From positions 36,095,824-36,159,823 of the forward strand of contig OX457047.1 of assembly GCA_949752735.1 (NCBI GenBank): a stretch of 64,000 bases of DNA, given 5' to 3'. The notes under the pieces were generated by a model. It saw nothing but the letters and a program-made list of their open reading frames with translations, searched no databases and was not told the origin of the DNA. The DNA is from Lumbricus terrestris. Lineage: Eukaryota > Annelida > Clitellata > Crassiclitellata > Lumbricidae. Each line of letters starts with the position of its first letter. The stretch's first letter is position 1. Of the stretch, positions 21,648 to 34,800 are shown one piece after another. The translations under genes were made by a program, and so were the position numbers.

Positions 21648-23133
21648 CTGCCTCTTAAACCGAAGACTCTTTGCATTGACGAGTCTTTATGATTATGGCC
21701 AGAGCAGGATGGTGGAAATATGCTCAGCCTTAAGCATATAGCTGAGTGAGCCTGAGTCAACAAAACTGGCTTATGAACTGAAAAAGAACTGAGTGCAAGG
21801 CAGGGATAAAAGCCCTCTCATACTTTTTGGTGCTAAGATATTATGGAACATGTCAAACATGGTATACGTGTAAACAGAATAACAGATCATTTCTATTAGA
21901 CATATTCGTTATAACTTATACATATGATTAGATTTGATAATCATCAGTAATTTTAGCCGCTGCTTTTGAGTTTACTGTTGCGGCCCTCGGCTTCAGAATT
22001 ATTGCTTCTACGGCCCATGGTTCCAAAAAGGTTGGACAGCACTGCTTTAGAGCCTACGTCCCACGCGCGTATATGAATAGTAAGACTGTTGTAGGCGGCA
22101 GGCCTATAGATGTAGGCCTATAATACGCGGGAATCTCTACGAGCTTGGCGTCCATTCAAACGGGTCGAGACTTTTAAGGATTTCACCCGACCAATTAGTC
22201 CATTGAAAAACGAGCAACAGACATCCATTCAGTGACATTCGCGTGCATCTTCTTGCAGCGTATAGGTCTATAAATTTCTTCAATAGCTACTTCTGACACT
22301 GCCGAAGAAGAAATTCAAAAAGAAAATGTCTTTATCGAAAGTATAATATTTATTGGAGTCTTAGACCGCTCTTATGAGTACCGAAAGAGTAATAGCAACT
22401 TTGTCGAGATGACAGTCTAAAATGTGACAATTGCAAAGTGGAAATTAAACATAATTCTGATGAGCAGAGGGCACATCCTCCTCAAACCTCTCCCCTCGGC
22501 GCTCGTCCGCCGGAAATTATTTCTCCCCCCCCTCTGAAACCTGGATTCCCCCAGAGGAGGGGGGACCAGATTAAACACTATTGTGACAGACTATCTGCCA
22601 TATTATATTACACAGCAACAATTAGAAGAGTAGGCCTAGTCGTGACTGCGACAACAACTTCATAGTAGACCTATAGGCCTACTTACAATAATTATTATAC
22701 ATAGGCCTAAGCTAAATTACATCCCGGGTCAGATGAGGTTAATAATCAAGCCAGGACGAAACGGCTCTGAAAATGACGCGAGATTGCCCAACGCATGAAT
22801 TTGATATTGAGTGTTGACAGCTTTCTAGATAATTAGACTCTAGCCTAATTAAGTTTGATGACAGAACGAGCCATGCAATTAGTGCCAATTACGCTGATGA
22901 CGATGACCTTACCTTCCTAAGACAGGTAATCTCGGTTGTCCGGTCTTGGGCGCGTGACATTTTCTTTCCGACCTGATTCGACTCTTGACTAGAGATTGAG
23001 GAAATTTATTCGCATAATATTATGACGACCGTCTTCGCACTTATTTTCAGCGTCCCTTCAGCTCCCTCTTCCGTGATTGTTATGGCGTCACGACAGAAAC
23101 GAGGCGTTGCCATGGAGTCAACGATATACAAAT

Positions 23134-23156
23134 ATTACGTCATCCGGTGACGTAAT
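23134..23156. promoter_or_regulatory. Perfect inverted pair of CRE-like half-palindromes
   Basis: ATTACGTCA is followed by 5 bases and its exact inverse TGACGTAAT. Each arm matches a bZIP (CREB/ATF) site. About 30 bp upstream lies GTTGCCATGG, a half-site of the RFX X-box type. The cluster lies 2.6 kb upstream of the ADAP start. Function is inferred only. Confidence 0.35.
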
Positions 23157-24429
23157 TAAGTGTTATCTAAAGCTGAGAAATTTCGTAACGCCATAGTACG
23201 TATGTATAGATAAGCCTGCATATGAAAAACTTATGGTTAGAGGATGTATGTATGTACATGTATATTCGTTTAATAAGCAAAAACAGGTTGGCAAACCGCA
23301 ACCTGGTACATTGACATCGACAAAAAATTACACTGAAATAAAAATCTTAATATTAAGGGAGTAATCAGTTATTGGAATTAAATTGAATCAAATTAAATTG
23401 AATCACGGAGCCAGATGTTTTTGGATATTTAATTGGCACTACTTTAAGTTAAAGACTTTCGCCCAAAGGCAGATCGACGCAAGCTTTAACAAGATTAGAT
23501 TAGCCTTTTACACAGGCCATCTTGACTGATCATGACTTTTTCCTGTTCTGAGTGCTTCTGAATCGTTGCTACGGTTTTTAATCGATTGCTTACGAGCCCA
23601 TGGCACCTAAATCTCTACGGTACATATTATTATTATTATTAGTAGTAGTAGTAGTGTACTATAGTAGACTAGTAGTAGTAAACACTTGAGCCTAAACCTA
23701 TTATCATAGGCCTATAAGTATTTAGGCTATGGTAAAAATCTGTTACAAAATAAAAAGTCCAAAGGCCTATTTAAAACATAGATTTAGGCCTAAATTCACT
23801 GGGGAGGGTTAAGTGGGCCTACCCCTCTTGCCCCTATGTACGGGTGCCCATGGCGATTAGCAGGCCTAATTACATGTAAGCCTAATCAGACACGAAAGTA
23901 ATAGCACCTGTTATTAGTCTATGTCCTATAGCCTACCTACAGACCACCCGTATTATTTTAAGAGCCTACATGATTTCAATACACATTTCCGTATTATAGG
24001 CCTAGGCCATTGTCTATTTCTGATAGGCCTAGGTAGGAACTTAATTGTTCTGCCAATTGGAACATAATTATTTAATTGTCACAATACGTTTCTGAATCAC
24101 CATTACGAGGTCGAGTACGATCATCGTATAATATGACGGCAGGATTCATGACGTTCATTCATAGGGAATTAAGAATTGACAATAATTAACTAATCACGCG
24201 GGGAGATAGGCCTATAGTATTTCTCATATTCTGTTTCTTCGTTGTCATCTAGGCCAATCATGGCAAACTTACATGGCCGGCATGTAGGCCTAAGAGATAG
24301 GCAAAATAGGCCAAGCGGCCTAAACCTTAGAAAAATAGGACTAAAATCAAAATGGAGCGATCTGCAGAATTGAATCAAAGTTCCGATTGTCTTTGCACGG
24401 AAGTTCAAAATAATGCTTATAGGCTTCTC

Positions 24430-24545
24430 TTCTTTAGGTCTGCTGCCTCTCGGCAGGTCCAGATGCCCAACGACGCCACTCTTCTCGGTGTTGTGCCTTT
24501 TCTTTAAGTTTCCCATATCCATCCTTAGGCTTATAATAAATTATT
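24430..24545 (-). pseudogene. Possible LINE C-terminal remnant
   Basis: The minus-strand frame reads GYGKLKEKAQHREEWRRWASG and stops shortly after. A basic, Trp-containing AxxREEWRR ending resembles the C-termini of RTE/Jockey-like LINE proteins. The fragment is too short to assign. Confidence 0.2.
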
Positions 24546-25765
24546 CGTATCCTGAGACATGGACGACAGTAACTGTTGTTCTGTGGCGATAAATGGCTTT
24601 GAAGAGCGTGGAAGTCGCTCCAGGGAGTGCAAGCCAACGCATGCAACATTCGGTCGTCAGCCAAAGCGACTCGTGTTGTAACCGATGGGAGGTAGGCCTA
24701 ACCCATAAGGCCATAATCATATTACGCTGTGCTCTATCTAATGAGCAGTCTCTCAAATCTATGTCGATCAAAAGTTGATGCAAGGCCTCGATCACCAGTC
24801 ACCATCACCAGGCACAGCGTAAGGCACTCTACGACTGTAGGCTAATTGCCTAGTAATTGCCTCGGTCACAGCGTGCATGGCCGACGGAGGCAGGCCATTT
24901 GCACGTAGGACACAAAGAGCGTAGCCTACATGTATAACGAACTTGCGCAGGCGTCAAGAATAATATTATCGACATAATAATACGGGTCCTATAGGCAGAG
25001 CTGTAACTGAGAGTATACGCGGGTATACGGTGTGTACTAGGCTACTGTGTAGGCCTAAGCCTATACTCACCTCACATATATTTGTGTGTAATATACGGGA
25101 AAATGACCTGCGGACATGCTTACGCAACAGTAGCGTTTAGCCTACTCACCTCTAGTTTTGCCAGTAGGTCTACAGCCACGGTCTTCTAGATTCAGAGGGT
25201 CATGTAAGTTAAGTTAAGTTAGGTCTTAGCAGTAGGCCTACTATAGGTCCTGACTTTAATTTATGCAGTAGCCTATGCTTCCTTACTCAAAGGTGTCGTC
25301 CCGCTTTTAGATTACAATTTTTAAAGATAGGCTTAGCCTATGCCTATTATTTTATACCCAGCAAATAATTTTAGCCTACCTCGCAAACGTAATTTTATCT
25401 GGAGATTTTATAGAGGCTGAGCGCATCGGTCCTTAATTATGAGTAAGCAAGAAATCTGTATTTAAGCCTAACGTATAATAGGTCATTAAGACGCAAGATA
25501 GAGTAGCCTAATAGTCACTCGTTAAATTAATTGCATATAGAAGCCTAGAAGGTTTTATGATCATAAGAATTCCGTAGGCCTAAATTGGATATAATTATAG
25601 AAGGCAAAAGCAGAGCTCGATGACATACTCTGCGACAATTCGGTAGAGGCCTAGTCATAACGTCATCGTATGCAAAACAAGGAACCAGCGTATCTTGTAA
25701 AGCGGCAGATAAACAAGCGAACCAACTTGGCGTGTAGTAAAGGACTAGCCTACATGTATTTTGTA

Positions 25766-25850
25766 ATGGATACCGACATATTAAAGTTCAGCTTACAGGA
25801 GATCAGACAGTTTCCCGGTAATGAAGTTTGCGCAGACTGTGGCAAAAAAG
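25766..25850 (+). CDS. ADAP1: ADAP exon 1 (start codon, first half of zinc finger)
   Basis: Encodes 28 residues plus one base, ending CADCGKK, and supplies Cys22 and Cys25. The donor is GTACGA. The ATG at 25766 was chosen because family members begin about 20 residues before the first zinc Cys. The frame stays open upstream to another ATG at 25670, so a 32-residue longer N-terminus cannot be excluded. Confidence 0.9.
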
Positions 25851-28800
25851 GTACGACTGGAAATTTATTATCACTCTGGTAATATAAATTTCATGAATTT
25901 ATCGCTATAGGCAAAACTTTCGTTCGCGCCCTACTTCCGGTCACTGTGCAATACACGCTGCGTCTTACTCCATATATAATAGGAAGTAATGTAATGTAAA
26001 ATTTCGTGACTGCTGTGCACTTTTCTTTAAATTGAGGACAGGGCTTGGAACGCATCTGGGATTCTGGGTCGGTGTTTTTAAGGGGCGCACCATAAATATG
26101 TGATAAATTCTAATCTAAGAATTTTTATAGCGACTCTATTATAATATTCGGGGCATCAGTCGATGACCGCTAGTTATCAGCTCTAGGCATTGTGCAAGAC
26201 AGACTTCAGGGTGAGTTCGATCGGGAGCCAACAATGTAATCAGAGAAGACAGGTTAAAAGCCTGTGGCTGAAACTAACCCAGACAAATGGGAGTTTTGGC
26301 TGTGATCTGAAGGCCAAAATAAACTTCGCAGAGTGACGTTTTTGCCGAGAAGAAAGTTCCAAAGTCTATAGCAAGCAGTCAGATAGGTGCACCTTCCGAC
26401 AGAAAGATCTGATTGAAAGTCTGAAGATTTGGCTGAGTACAGGGAGACATTTGGAGTCGGCATAGACTAGTGTTGTTTTAAGGCTTACCTGTGCTGCCAA
26501 GTGTAAATCAGCAGAGGTGCAAGAAATCCCCTTGCAATTAATTATTGGGGAACATTGTAAAGCCTCTTGCATGGTTATGGGGTTATTATTGGAGTCATAA
26601 GTAAACAAATTAAAAAATTCTATAATTTTAAGAATGCAATGTTCTAAATGAAAAGGAAAAATAAAATCGCTGTTAGAAAGTGTTAAACATTAAAATAATT
26701 ACTATAAAATAACTTATCTTTGATGTACGGGCATAAACTCAAAGAAAATTTTTAAAAAACTTTTCAATAGAATAGCAGATCAAAGAATGATGATGAGCTT
26801 ACAACATTGTACTCAGAAAATGTAATTCTTTAAAAAAAATTTGCATACCACTTTGGGGAGACTTATCACCATTTGAAAACTGCTGTCCTAGAAAAAGCTA
26901 GGTTTTTGTTGTTTGTTTTTATTCAGGTTTTCATTGCCTGGTTTTTGTTATTATTAGTTTTGAGAATTTAGTTTTTGTTTAAATATTTAACTGGTTTCAT
27001 GAGTTTTACTTTTTGTTTTGTTATCATTTTCTCTAGTTTTTCTTTAGTTTTAAACTTTGGTGACAAAAGTTTTTCATTTTAGTTTTCATTAGCAAAGCAA
27101 TACTACCTTCGATTGAAGATAATAGGGTCCTTGGTTGACTGAAATGATTCTTAGTTTATGATATATGTAAAGGTTATGGTAGGTAATGGTTATGGTAGGT
27201 AATGGTTATGGTAGGTAAAGGTTATGGTAGGTAATGGTTATGGTAGGTAATGGTTATGGTCTGCACAGTTGTACTTACTTAAAACTGCACGTGTGCCAAA
27301 ACTTATTCATACCTTTGATTAGCTGGATCACAGCATTTAAAATGTTCAGGCTGCTGTGGATTAATGCGGGAATTAAGTAAGCTTACATAAATATTAAATA
27401 GGATTACCATGTAGTCAACTCTGTAGCATATGGATGCATTGATTGATTGATTGATTGATTGGCTGGCTGGCTGGCTGACTGACTGACTGACTGACTGACT
27501 GACTGACTGACTGACTCTTCGCCCAAGTTGCCCAACTGATTAGAGGAACTCTTGAGTGTTTGTTTGTAGCTGACAGAAAACATATTGCGGTGTAACTTAC
27601 TAATTTTAATCTGTTTATTTGACTATAAAGGAAGATTCCTGTTGAAGAGTGTCAACATGTATACTCGTATAATTCTGATCATTTTGTTTTTCTCTGTTCT
27701 TCACTGCCAGATTATTCCTGGCAGAGTCAAAGCAAGTCAAGCCTTGACTTGTGTCGAAATGAGTGCTATGCCTGTGAGCAAGAGAGTCCTGTTTATCATT
27801 GTTAAATAAGTTATTAAATAAATTACTTAGGCAAGGTCACAAGAAATATGTGAATCTGAGGCAACCAGAGTAAGAAAAGGACAATTCTAAAGCTTCCTTA
27901 TCAGCAATAGAACCATTAATAGAAGGTGACAGTGCAAATTACTGCTGAGGAATGCCCCCTCCCCTCTTCGGCCAAGGGCCCTTGAACTTGCAGTGAACAA
28001 GCTCTCAAGAGATTGGAAAAGACAATACAGCCAACTACTGTAACTACAAGGAAGAAAATCTTACAGAGGGATCTATTTGAGGAGGAGGGGGAGAAGGTCC
28101 AAAAAGAACAGACTGCACACAATACATTGTCAAGAGCAAGAGAGAGAAGTGGGGGAGACAGACAGACAGACAGACAGACAGAAGGAAGGAAGGAAGGAAG
28201 GAAGGAGAGGGATGGATGAAGAGGGAGAGCAAAAGACAAAGATAGAGCAAAAGAGAGAGTGGGTAAGAGAGCACACTGACTTTGCCTCTGTTAAACTTGC
28301 ATCCATACAGTGGAATACATTGTAGGAAAACAGGAAACAAAGCTAATATATGCCTGTATATTAAAGTTTGCTGTGCTAATTTAACCTGGCTTATTGTTTG
28401 TTCAATATTTCGACAATGAGATTCACTTCATGACCTTAAGTAGAAGGATTCCCAGATTTACACACAGCTTGACTCAAATGCAACCGTGTTGTTGACATTG
28501 CTTGTAGAAGGATGTCCTATTTTTAGTTCATTGTTGAGATTATTACCCTAACATTCTCTGCTGTGATTAATAATTTTTGATTATAATGATTCATCATTTC
28601 TTCTGTAGACCCCGCTTGGGCATCTTACAACCTGGGAATCTTTATCTGTGCAAGTTGTGTTGAAATTCACCGTCAACTTGGCCAGCACATAAGTCGGGTG
28701 AAATCGGTCCTCTTTGACGATTGGGACGCTGAGCAGTTGAAGGTAGGAAAGGGTTCGGTTACCCTGTTTGAATCTAACCCTAATGATTATATGAATGCTC

Positions 28801-31800
28801 AATTACATTACAGTACATACTATGGAGCTAAGCAAAATGGATCAATAGATATCTTGATAGTGGTTGGTGTCTGATGCACTAGACACTTATAATAAAAGGT
28901 AATAATTTTTATATCTGCCCCAGTGTGAGATAATTCAACGCAGTAACCGCCTTGCCGCAGGTTGTCTTCCATTTTGGATTTTGTTTATAATGGCTTCACA
29001 GACGAGAAGGAAGCTGAACAGTCAATGATGACATAAAATTGAGACTTTGATACACAAAGAAGTTAGAGAGAATACAATGGATTTCTTGCTTGTCAGAGTT
29101 ACGACTCAAAACATTATGAACATGAACTGATCAGAATGGAAAACATTGGCGCCAATGATTCAAAGGGTTTGCTGACATCAGGCAATCTCTTCAGTGATGA
29201 TTGAAGCTGGGCTGTAGGAATAGGTGACCCGTCAAAAGCGCGCATGGCAAAAGCGCGCAGACAAATGCGCGCAGTGACAAAAGCGCGCACGACAAATGCG
29301 TGCAGACAAATGCGCGCAAGAAGAACAAATGGGCCAAATATTGTTCTTAGAAAGGGATCGCTTTGACTTGCCGGCGAAAATCATGAAAGACTACGATGAG
29401 ATAATAAACAATATCAAGTACAGACTACATCAAACAAGTGGGGCCGAAAATATGCGAAGTCATAGACTCAAAACAGAGAGAGTATGAAACATTTATTTAA
29501 CATTCTAAGGTGAGAATTCACGGAAGATTTGAATTCATTTCGAATGAATTCGGAATAATTATGTGTAATTAGGCGTTAATTTGACAATATTTGTGTTTAA
29601 ATTGCATGTTCCTGCTCTATAACGTATTAGCATAATACAATAATTTAGCCTGAGGCGGTAGGTGGTACGTTATTAATCATTATTAGTGAACATGAAATAC
29701 TCGTCCGGGTTGTTGCGCGCTTTTGTCTGCGCGCTTTTGTCGGGGAAAGCTCCTGTTGCGCGCTTTGCGCGCATTTGTCTGCGCGCATTTGTCTTCGCGG
29801 TTTTGCCCTGCGCGCTTTTGTTACGGCGCCGTAGGAATAATAATGGTGGAGTTGGGAGCGCCTCTGAGCAGTCCCATTGAAAAGGTGCTATGCACATTCT
29901 TTTAATAAATAAATAAATAAATATAGTTGCCGTGTGACACCATCTTTATATGAACTCTATGCTATGGTTTAAGGTAACATTTGATTATCGGATGGTGCTT
30001 GATAGTGCAGTGGTTAGTGTGGTGGACTGTCATTCGAGATATCTACGGTCAAAACCTGTGTCAGGGTAGAAATTAGGTTGGAGATTTTGCTTCGCCTACA
30101 CGGTAGCCAACTCGGCGATATTAACTACAGTTTAAGTGGGATGATGAGACGGAGACAGAGAGATATAGAGACAGACAGACATACAGAGACAGAGATAACA
30201 CAGAGAGACAGACAGACGTACAGAGACAGACAGAGACAGAGATAACACAGAGAGACAGACAGACGTACAGAGACAGACATACAGAGACAGAGATAACACA
30301 GAGAGACAGACAGACGTACAGAGACAGACAGACAGACATACAGAGACAGAGATACACAGAGAGAGACAGACAGAGATAAACAGACAGATATGAAGAGAGG
30401 GAGGCTTCCTGTTCTGATTTATAACCTGTGGGAATGTTGCAGGGTTTTTCACGGTCATAAAATAGATCCATGCATCACAGTTCCAACTTTTGTCCTTTGA
30501 TTTTTGGCTCTCAGTCATCATTATCATTGAAAATTATATTTATGCAGGACACGCTTTAATTGTTTTTCTTGAACATACATAGTCAGAGCTTGATCAGAAT
30601 ATCCAGGTTAGGTTCCCATCCCTATTATCACATTTAAAAAAATCGTATTTTCGACCCCCTCCCCTGTTGCAACACGTGCATTTTGTGGAGCCCACTCGTG
30701 TTAAACATAATATTTGCTAGCTAATGTTTGTTAATTTTTATAGTTTGCTTTTCAGATCAGAACAGAAGTTAATCAAATTATGTAATCAACTGCCATAGGA
30801 CAACTATTCGATAATACAGCGTTATAAATAGACAAATAATGTGGACGTCACAATTAGACATTTATTTGGAGTACACACATTTAGTCGAGACCCACACCCT
30901 AAGACAAATCTCATAAATCGGGTAACCCCTTCCCCCTGCATGCATCATATATGTATAATTGTATATTGCGGGGCACGATGGTGTAGTGATGGGTTCAGTG
31001 CCTTGGGGCCGGAGGGTTCCAGGTTCAAATCTCACCTCAAGCCATCACATAGGGATTCTTGAGCAAGTCCTTCACTCATAATTGCTCATGCGTTTTGGTG
31101 AAAAACTCCATTGCAGTGTCCGCGCTGTAGTCAGGAGCGCCTCTGAAGAGAGAGCTTGAAGGGGCACTTAGTATGGCAAATGCGAGAAATAAAATAAATA
31201 AAAAATTAAATGGGCAGCCCCTTATCTTGAGATAGGTAAGATTATTGGTGATCATTGAAAGTATAATTATATACACATAAATATATATATATATAAATAT
31301 ATATATTATGTGTGTATATATACATTTATGAATTTTACGCATATACTGGCCAATAACGTTTCACGGTATTTGGTCTGATAGTGGCGTTATCGGTTTGTGC
31401 ACTGTTCTTATCAGATGATGGCCGCCAACGGGAATGACCGAACGCGATTGCATTTCGAACGGAATGTTCCGCTCTCTTATCGACGACCAAAGCCAAACGA
31501 TCCAGCGTAAGTACACTTGAGCTGATCTCGTCTATTCTGCTGCTGCTGCTGCTGTTTGTCCTGACATGTCATGTGAGGAAAACTGTGCATGTGATAAATG
31601 TTACTTGCCTCTCTATCCCATGCCATTTAGCCGCTAGCCACTTGAATGGCTTGCATGCGTGTAATATGATTTAATGGATTGTTGGCTTAAATCCTGGGAA
31701 ACATATAATGGACATAGACTGGGCAGCTGCAATATATGGAGGATGTGTGTACATTCATACATACAGACACATATGTAAACACATACGTCATTGACATCAT

Positions 31801-34800
31801 GATTTCTGTTGTATATGACATTCCGTTTCGAATAGTCATCCACTGAATGTAAATTAAGGTTTTGGCAAAAAAATAGCTCAGGGCATTTGCAAACTTAAGA
31901 TGTACCTTTTTAGGTATGTGTGAATGAATATCTTTATGTATGTATTTTGTTATATATGTCTGTACAATTGTATGTAAGTTTGTGTGTGTATGTATGTATG
32001 TATGTACGGATGTATGTATGTATGTATGTATGTATGTATTTATGTATACATGTATGTATGTATGTCATCTGGCTTACACAAGTTCTGAGACTGGAGACTA
32101 TGCCACAGCTGGATTTCAAATTAGGTGACTCAGATTAGAATACTTGTTTTACTAGATGGCAGAGTGGTGTTAGTTCCGTCAACAATGCAATGGTTGCAGT
32201 GAGCAGATTAGGGTTTTAGGGTAGCGGTAACACTCTGGCGTGAAGAGTGCATTATGCCAGATCGCTCCGCAACTCCAATATTTCAACTTAGCCAATGTAG
32301 TACTTCGGGCTTAACGACACTTTTTCATTTCGAAGATGATTATAGTGTCGGAGGCAGAGTACAACCTCTCACTCCACGTTTATATTGCGACCGAGCCACC
32401 CGCAGTAAAGATCCGAGAAATTAATCTCTGATGAACCGACCGACCGGGAATCGAACCTGGGCCGCCGGAGTGGCGAGCGGGCTACCAACCCACTCGGCCA
32501 CTCAGGATCTCTAGTCCATTCACCAATAGGCAGGTAGCATTGATAAAATGAGCAGCAGGACAAGATGGACGTCGTCGTACTTGGCTGCCATACTACTTAG
32601 ATTCGACTCCTGTGATAGCTTGTTATCATCCATTCAAACTCCGAATTGCTATCATATTCCGGTATCAATGTGAATTTTAATGAAGATTAACGATTGAAAT
32701 AGAATTGATCATTGGAAACAGACCAGATCCTCTTTGGTCTCAACTGACTCATCCATTCCGGCATTAATTTTACGCATTATACTGGCCAATAATTTCACCA
32801 ATTAGATGATGTCACCAGTAAGATAATTTAACCAATAGGATAATGTCACCAATAGGATAATGTCACCAATAAGATGATGTCACCAGTAAGATAATTTCAC
32901 AAACAAGATAATGTCACCAATAGGATAATGTCAACAATAGGATAATGCCACCAATAGGATAATGTCACCAACAAGATAATGTCACCAATAGGATAATGTA
33001 ACCAATAGGATAATGTCACCAACAAGATAATTGTCACCAATAGGATAATGTCACCAATAGAATAATGTCACCAATAAGATAATTGATGTGGCTGTGCAGT
33101 GTGATGATCGAACAGTGGATTCGTGGAAAGTACGAACGTCTGGATTTTTTCGACGGTCATCGCTGCACGGTCGGCCGCAAGGAAGGATATCTGTGGAAGA
33201 AGGGAAAGGCGGGGAGGCAGTACGCCAAACGACGTTTTGTTCTCAACGAAACTGAAAATTCCCTCATTTACTTCGTTCATGATGAGGTTGGTGTTTAGTC
33301 ATTGTGTTTGTTTATTGTGTTTGTTTATTCCGACTTATAATCTGAGCCTTTGTGACCTTGGCCTGATGACTTTCTTGCTTAGCCTTGATCTGGGACACGG
33401 TAATCAGTTGGATAGAGCTCTTGTCGTGCGATTTGGGAAGTACGTGTTCTGGCTGTTATGCTGTGCATCATACAAGAAAAATGCAGTTTTACTCTGGTGT
33501 ATGTCACAAAACATTAAAATGTGTGCTCATCCCACATGTCAGCTAGATCGGGAGATGCATTTGATTCTTGCTGTGACTTGCACAGAAATAGTGTTGGTCT
33601 GTGTCAGACATTCTTGGTGTGCTGACTATTCGGTCGAGCATTCTCAATGACGCGATTTGGAATTCACTGCCTTGAATTTGTGCATTCAATCATTCAATAT
33701 ATTGTAATATATATCCATATATCAGAACTAAACCTTAAACTTGCTGGTTTGAGCATCCTAGCCAACGTAGCTTGACTGAGTAGTTTCGCTGATTTTACAG
33801 CTTTCAAACTATCTTTTCTACTGAAGCATGATCTTGACCATGGTTTCTCTTTCGAACACGATTCATGCCTTATTCATTATCATTACAGTAATGATGGTTG
33901 ATTGTGCTCATGGATAATTTCTGCTTAATTTTAGGCAAAGTCTCCTAAAGCCACGCTTAAAATAGAGCAGCTGAACGTGACGATAGTTCCGGATAAGGTT
34001 GGACATCCGAACGCAATGCAGATAACGACACCGGTTAATAACACCATCCGAAGTATATTTGTTTATGCCGACACGGGGCAGGTGAGCAATTGAGCGTCCT
34101 GAGTGCAGAGTAAACACTAGACAGAGTATAAATGTTTCTTGTGGTCCGTCGTTGTCAGCGTTTTAATGCGGGACCATTTGAGTATCTCACAGTGGCATCA
34201 CTGGTAGAGCTGTACTGATTATTCGGCCATACTCGTAATCGGCCGATTATTTGAATAATTGATCGACAAAAAATAATTGGTGTTGATGTTAAAAAATATC
34301 TTAATTTTGGTGGCTCACTTCTTGCCAGATCGCAGATGATTTAACAAAGCCATGTACTGGATTCCCATTTAATAACCACCTTCTGGGTACTGCAGGGCCG
34401 TAGCCAGGATTTGATTTCGGGGGTGTTTCTTCAGTTTCCTGTCGGAACTCATGACCTTTTTTTAGTCACCCGGCCGAGAAATCTTCTGAAAAATGTCACC
34501 AATTTCCCATCCGGAAAAACTTGTGACCTTTTTTTAGTCATCCGGGGCCGAAATCTTCAGGAAATGTCACCAATTCATTCAATATTTTTACATTTTTCAT
34601 TTTGGGAGTGTTTTCATGGTTTTATTTCATGGTTCTTTACATCATGTGCTAGTAAATGCATTCTTTTATTTTTTACGTTTTCCATTTCGGGGGGTGTTCA
34701 AACACCCAAAACACCCCCTAGCTACGGCCTTGGGGTACTGACAACTCGCAGAAATGCTGAAATAAGTAGTTTTTTATGACTGCGAGTGCACACACAGCAA

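Larger units (their letters stand above)
20204..22044. mobile_element. hAT non-autonomous element (CAGTGCTGTCCA termini) with nested insertions
   Basis: The left end CAGTGCTGTCCA (20204) and right end GGTTGGACAGCACTG (ending 22044) are inverted. Flanks CTTTATAG (20196-20203) and CTTTAGAG (22045-22052) form an 8-bp duplication with one mismatch. The right 90 bases match the end of the 44.6-46.9 kb element. The left end is split: GCTGTCCA occurs at 20209 and again at about 20345, bracketing an inserted block. A second hAT MITE (20870-21647), itself carrying family X, is nested further in. No transposase frame is present. Confidence 0.8.
22053..25660. other. Intergenic region upstream of ADAP, rich in AGGCCTA words
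   Basis: No spliced gene recognised. Roughly fifteen AGGCCTA-containing words occur here. A TTATT/AGTAGT trinucleotide run lies at 23625-23690. A possible LINE C-terminal remnant is on the minus strand near 24.43-24.54 kb, and TATACGCGGGTATAC words lie near 25020. Confidence 0.5.
25851..28608 (+). other. ADAP intron 1
   Basis: Contains a T-rich degenerate TAGTTTTTGTT repeat (26895-27095), a 16-bp minisatellite and GATT/GACT runs listed separately. AGGCCTA words are absent, in contrast with the DNA just upstream. Confidence 0.8.

Noticed and set aside
27585..27809. Small secreted-like protein frame in ADAP intron 1
   Set aside because: The hydrophobic stretch is AT-driven, and there is no promoter, splice or family support.
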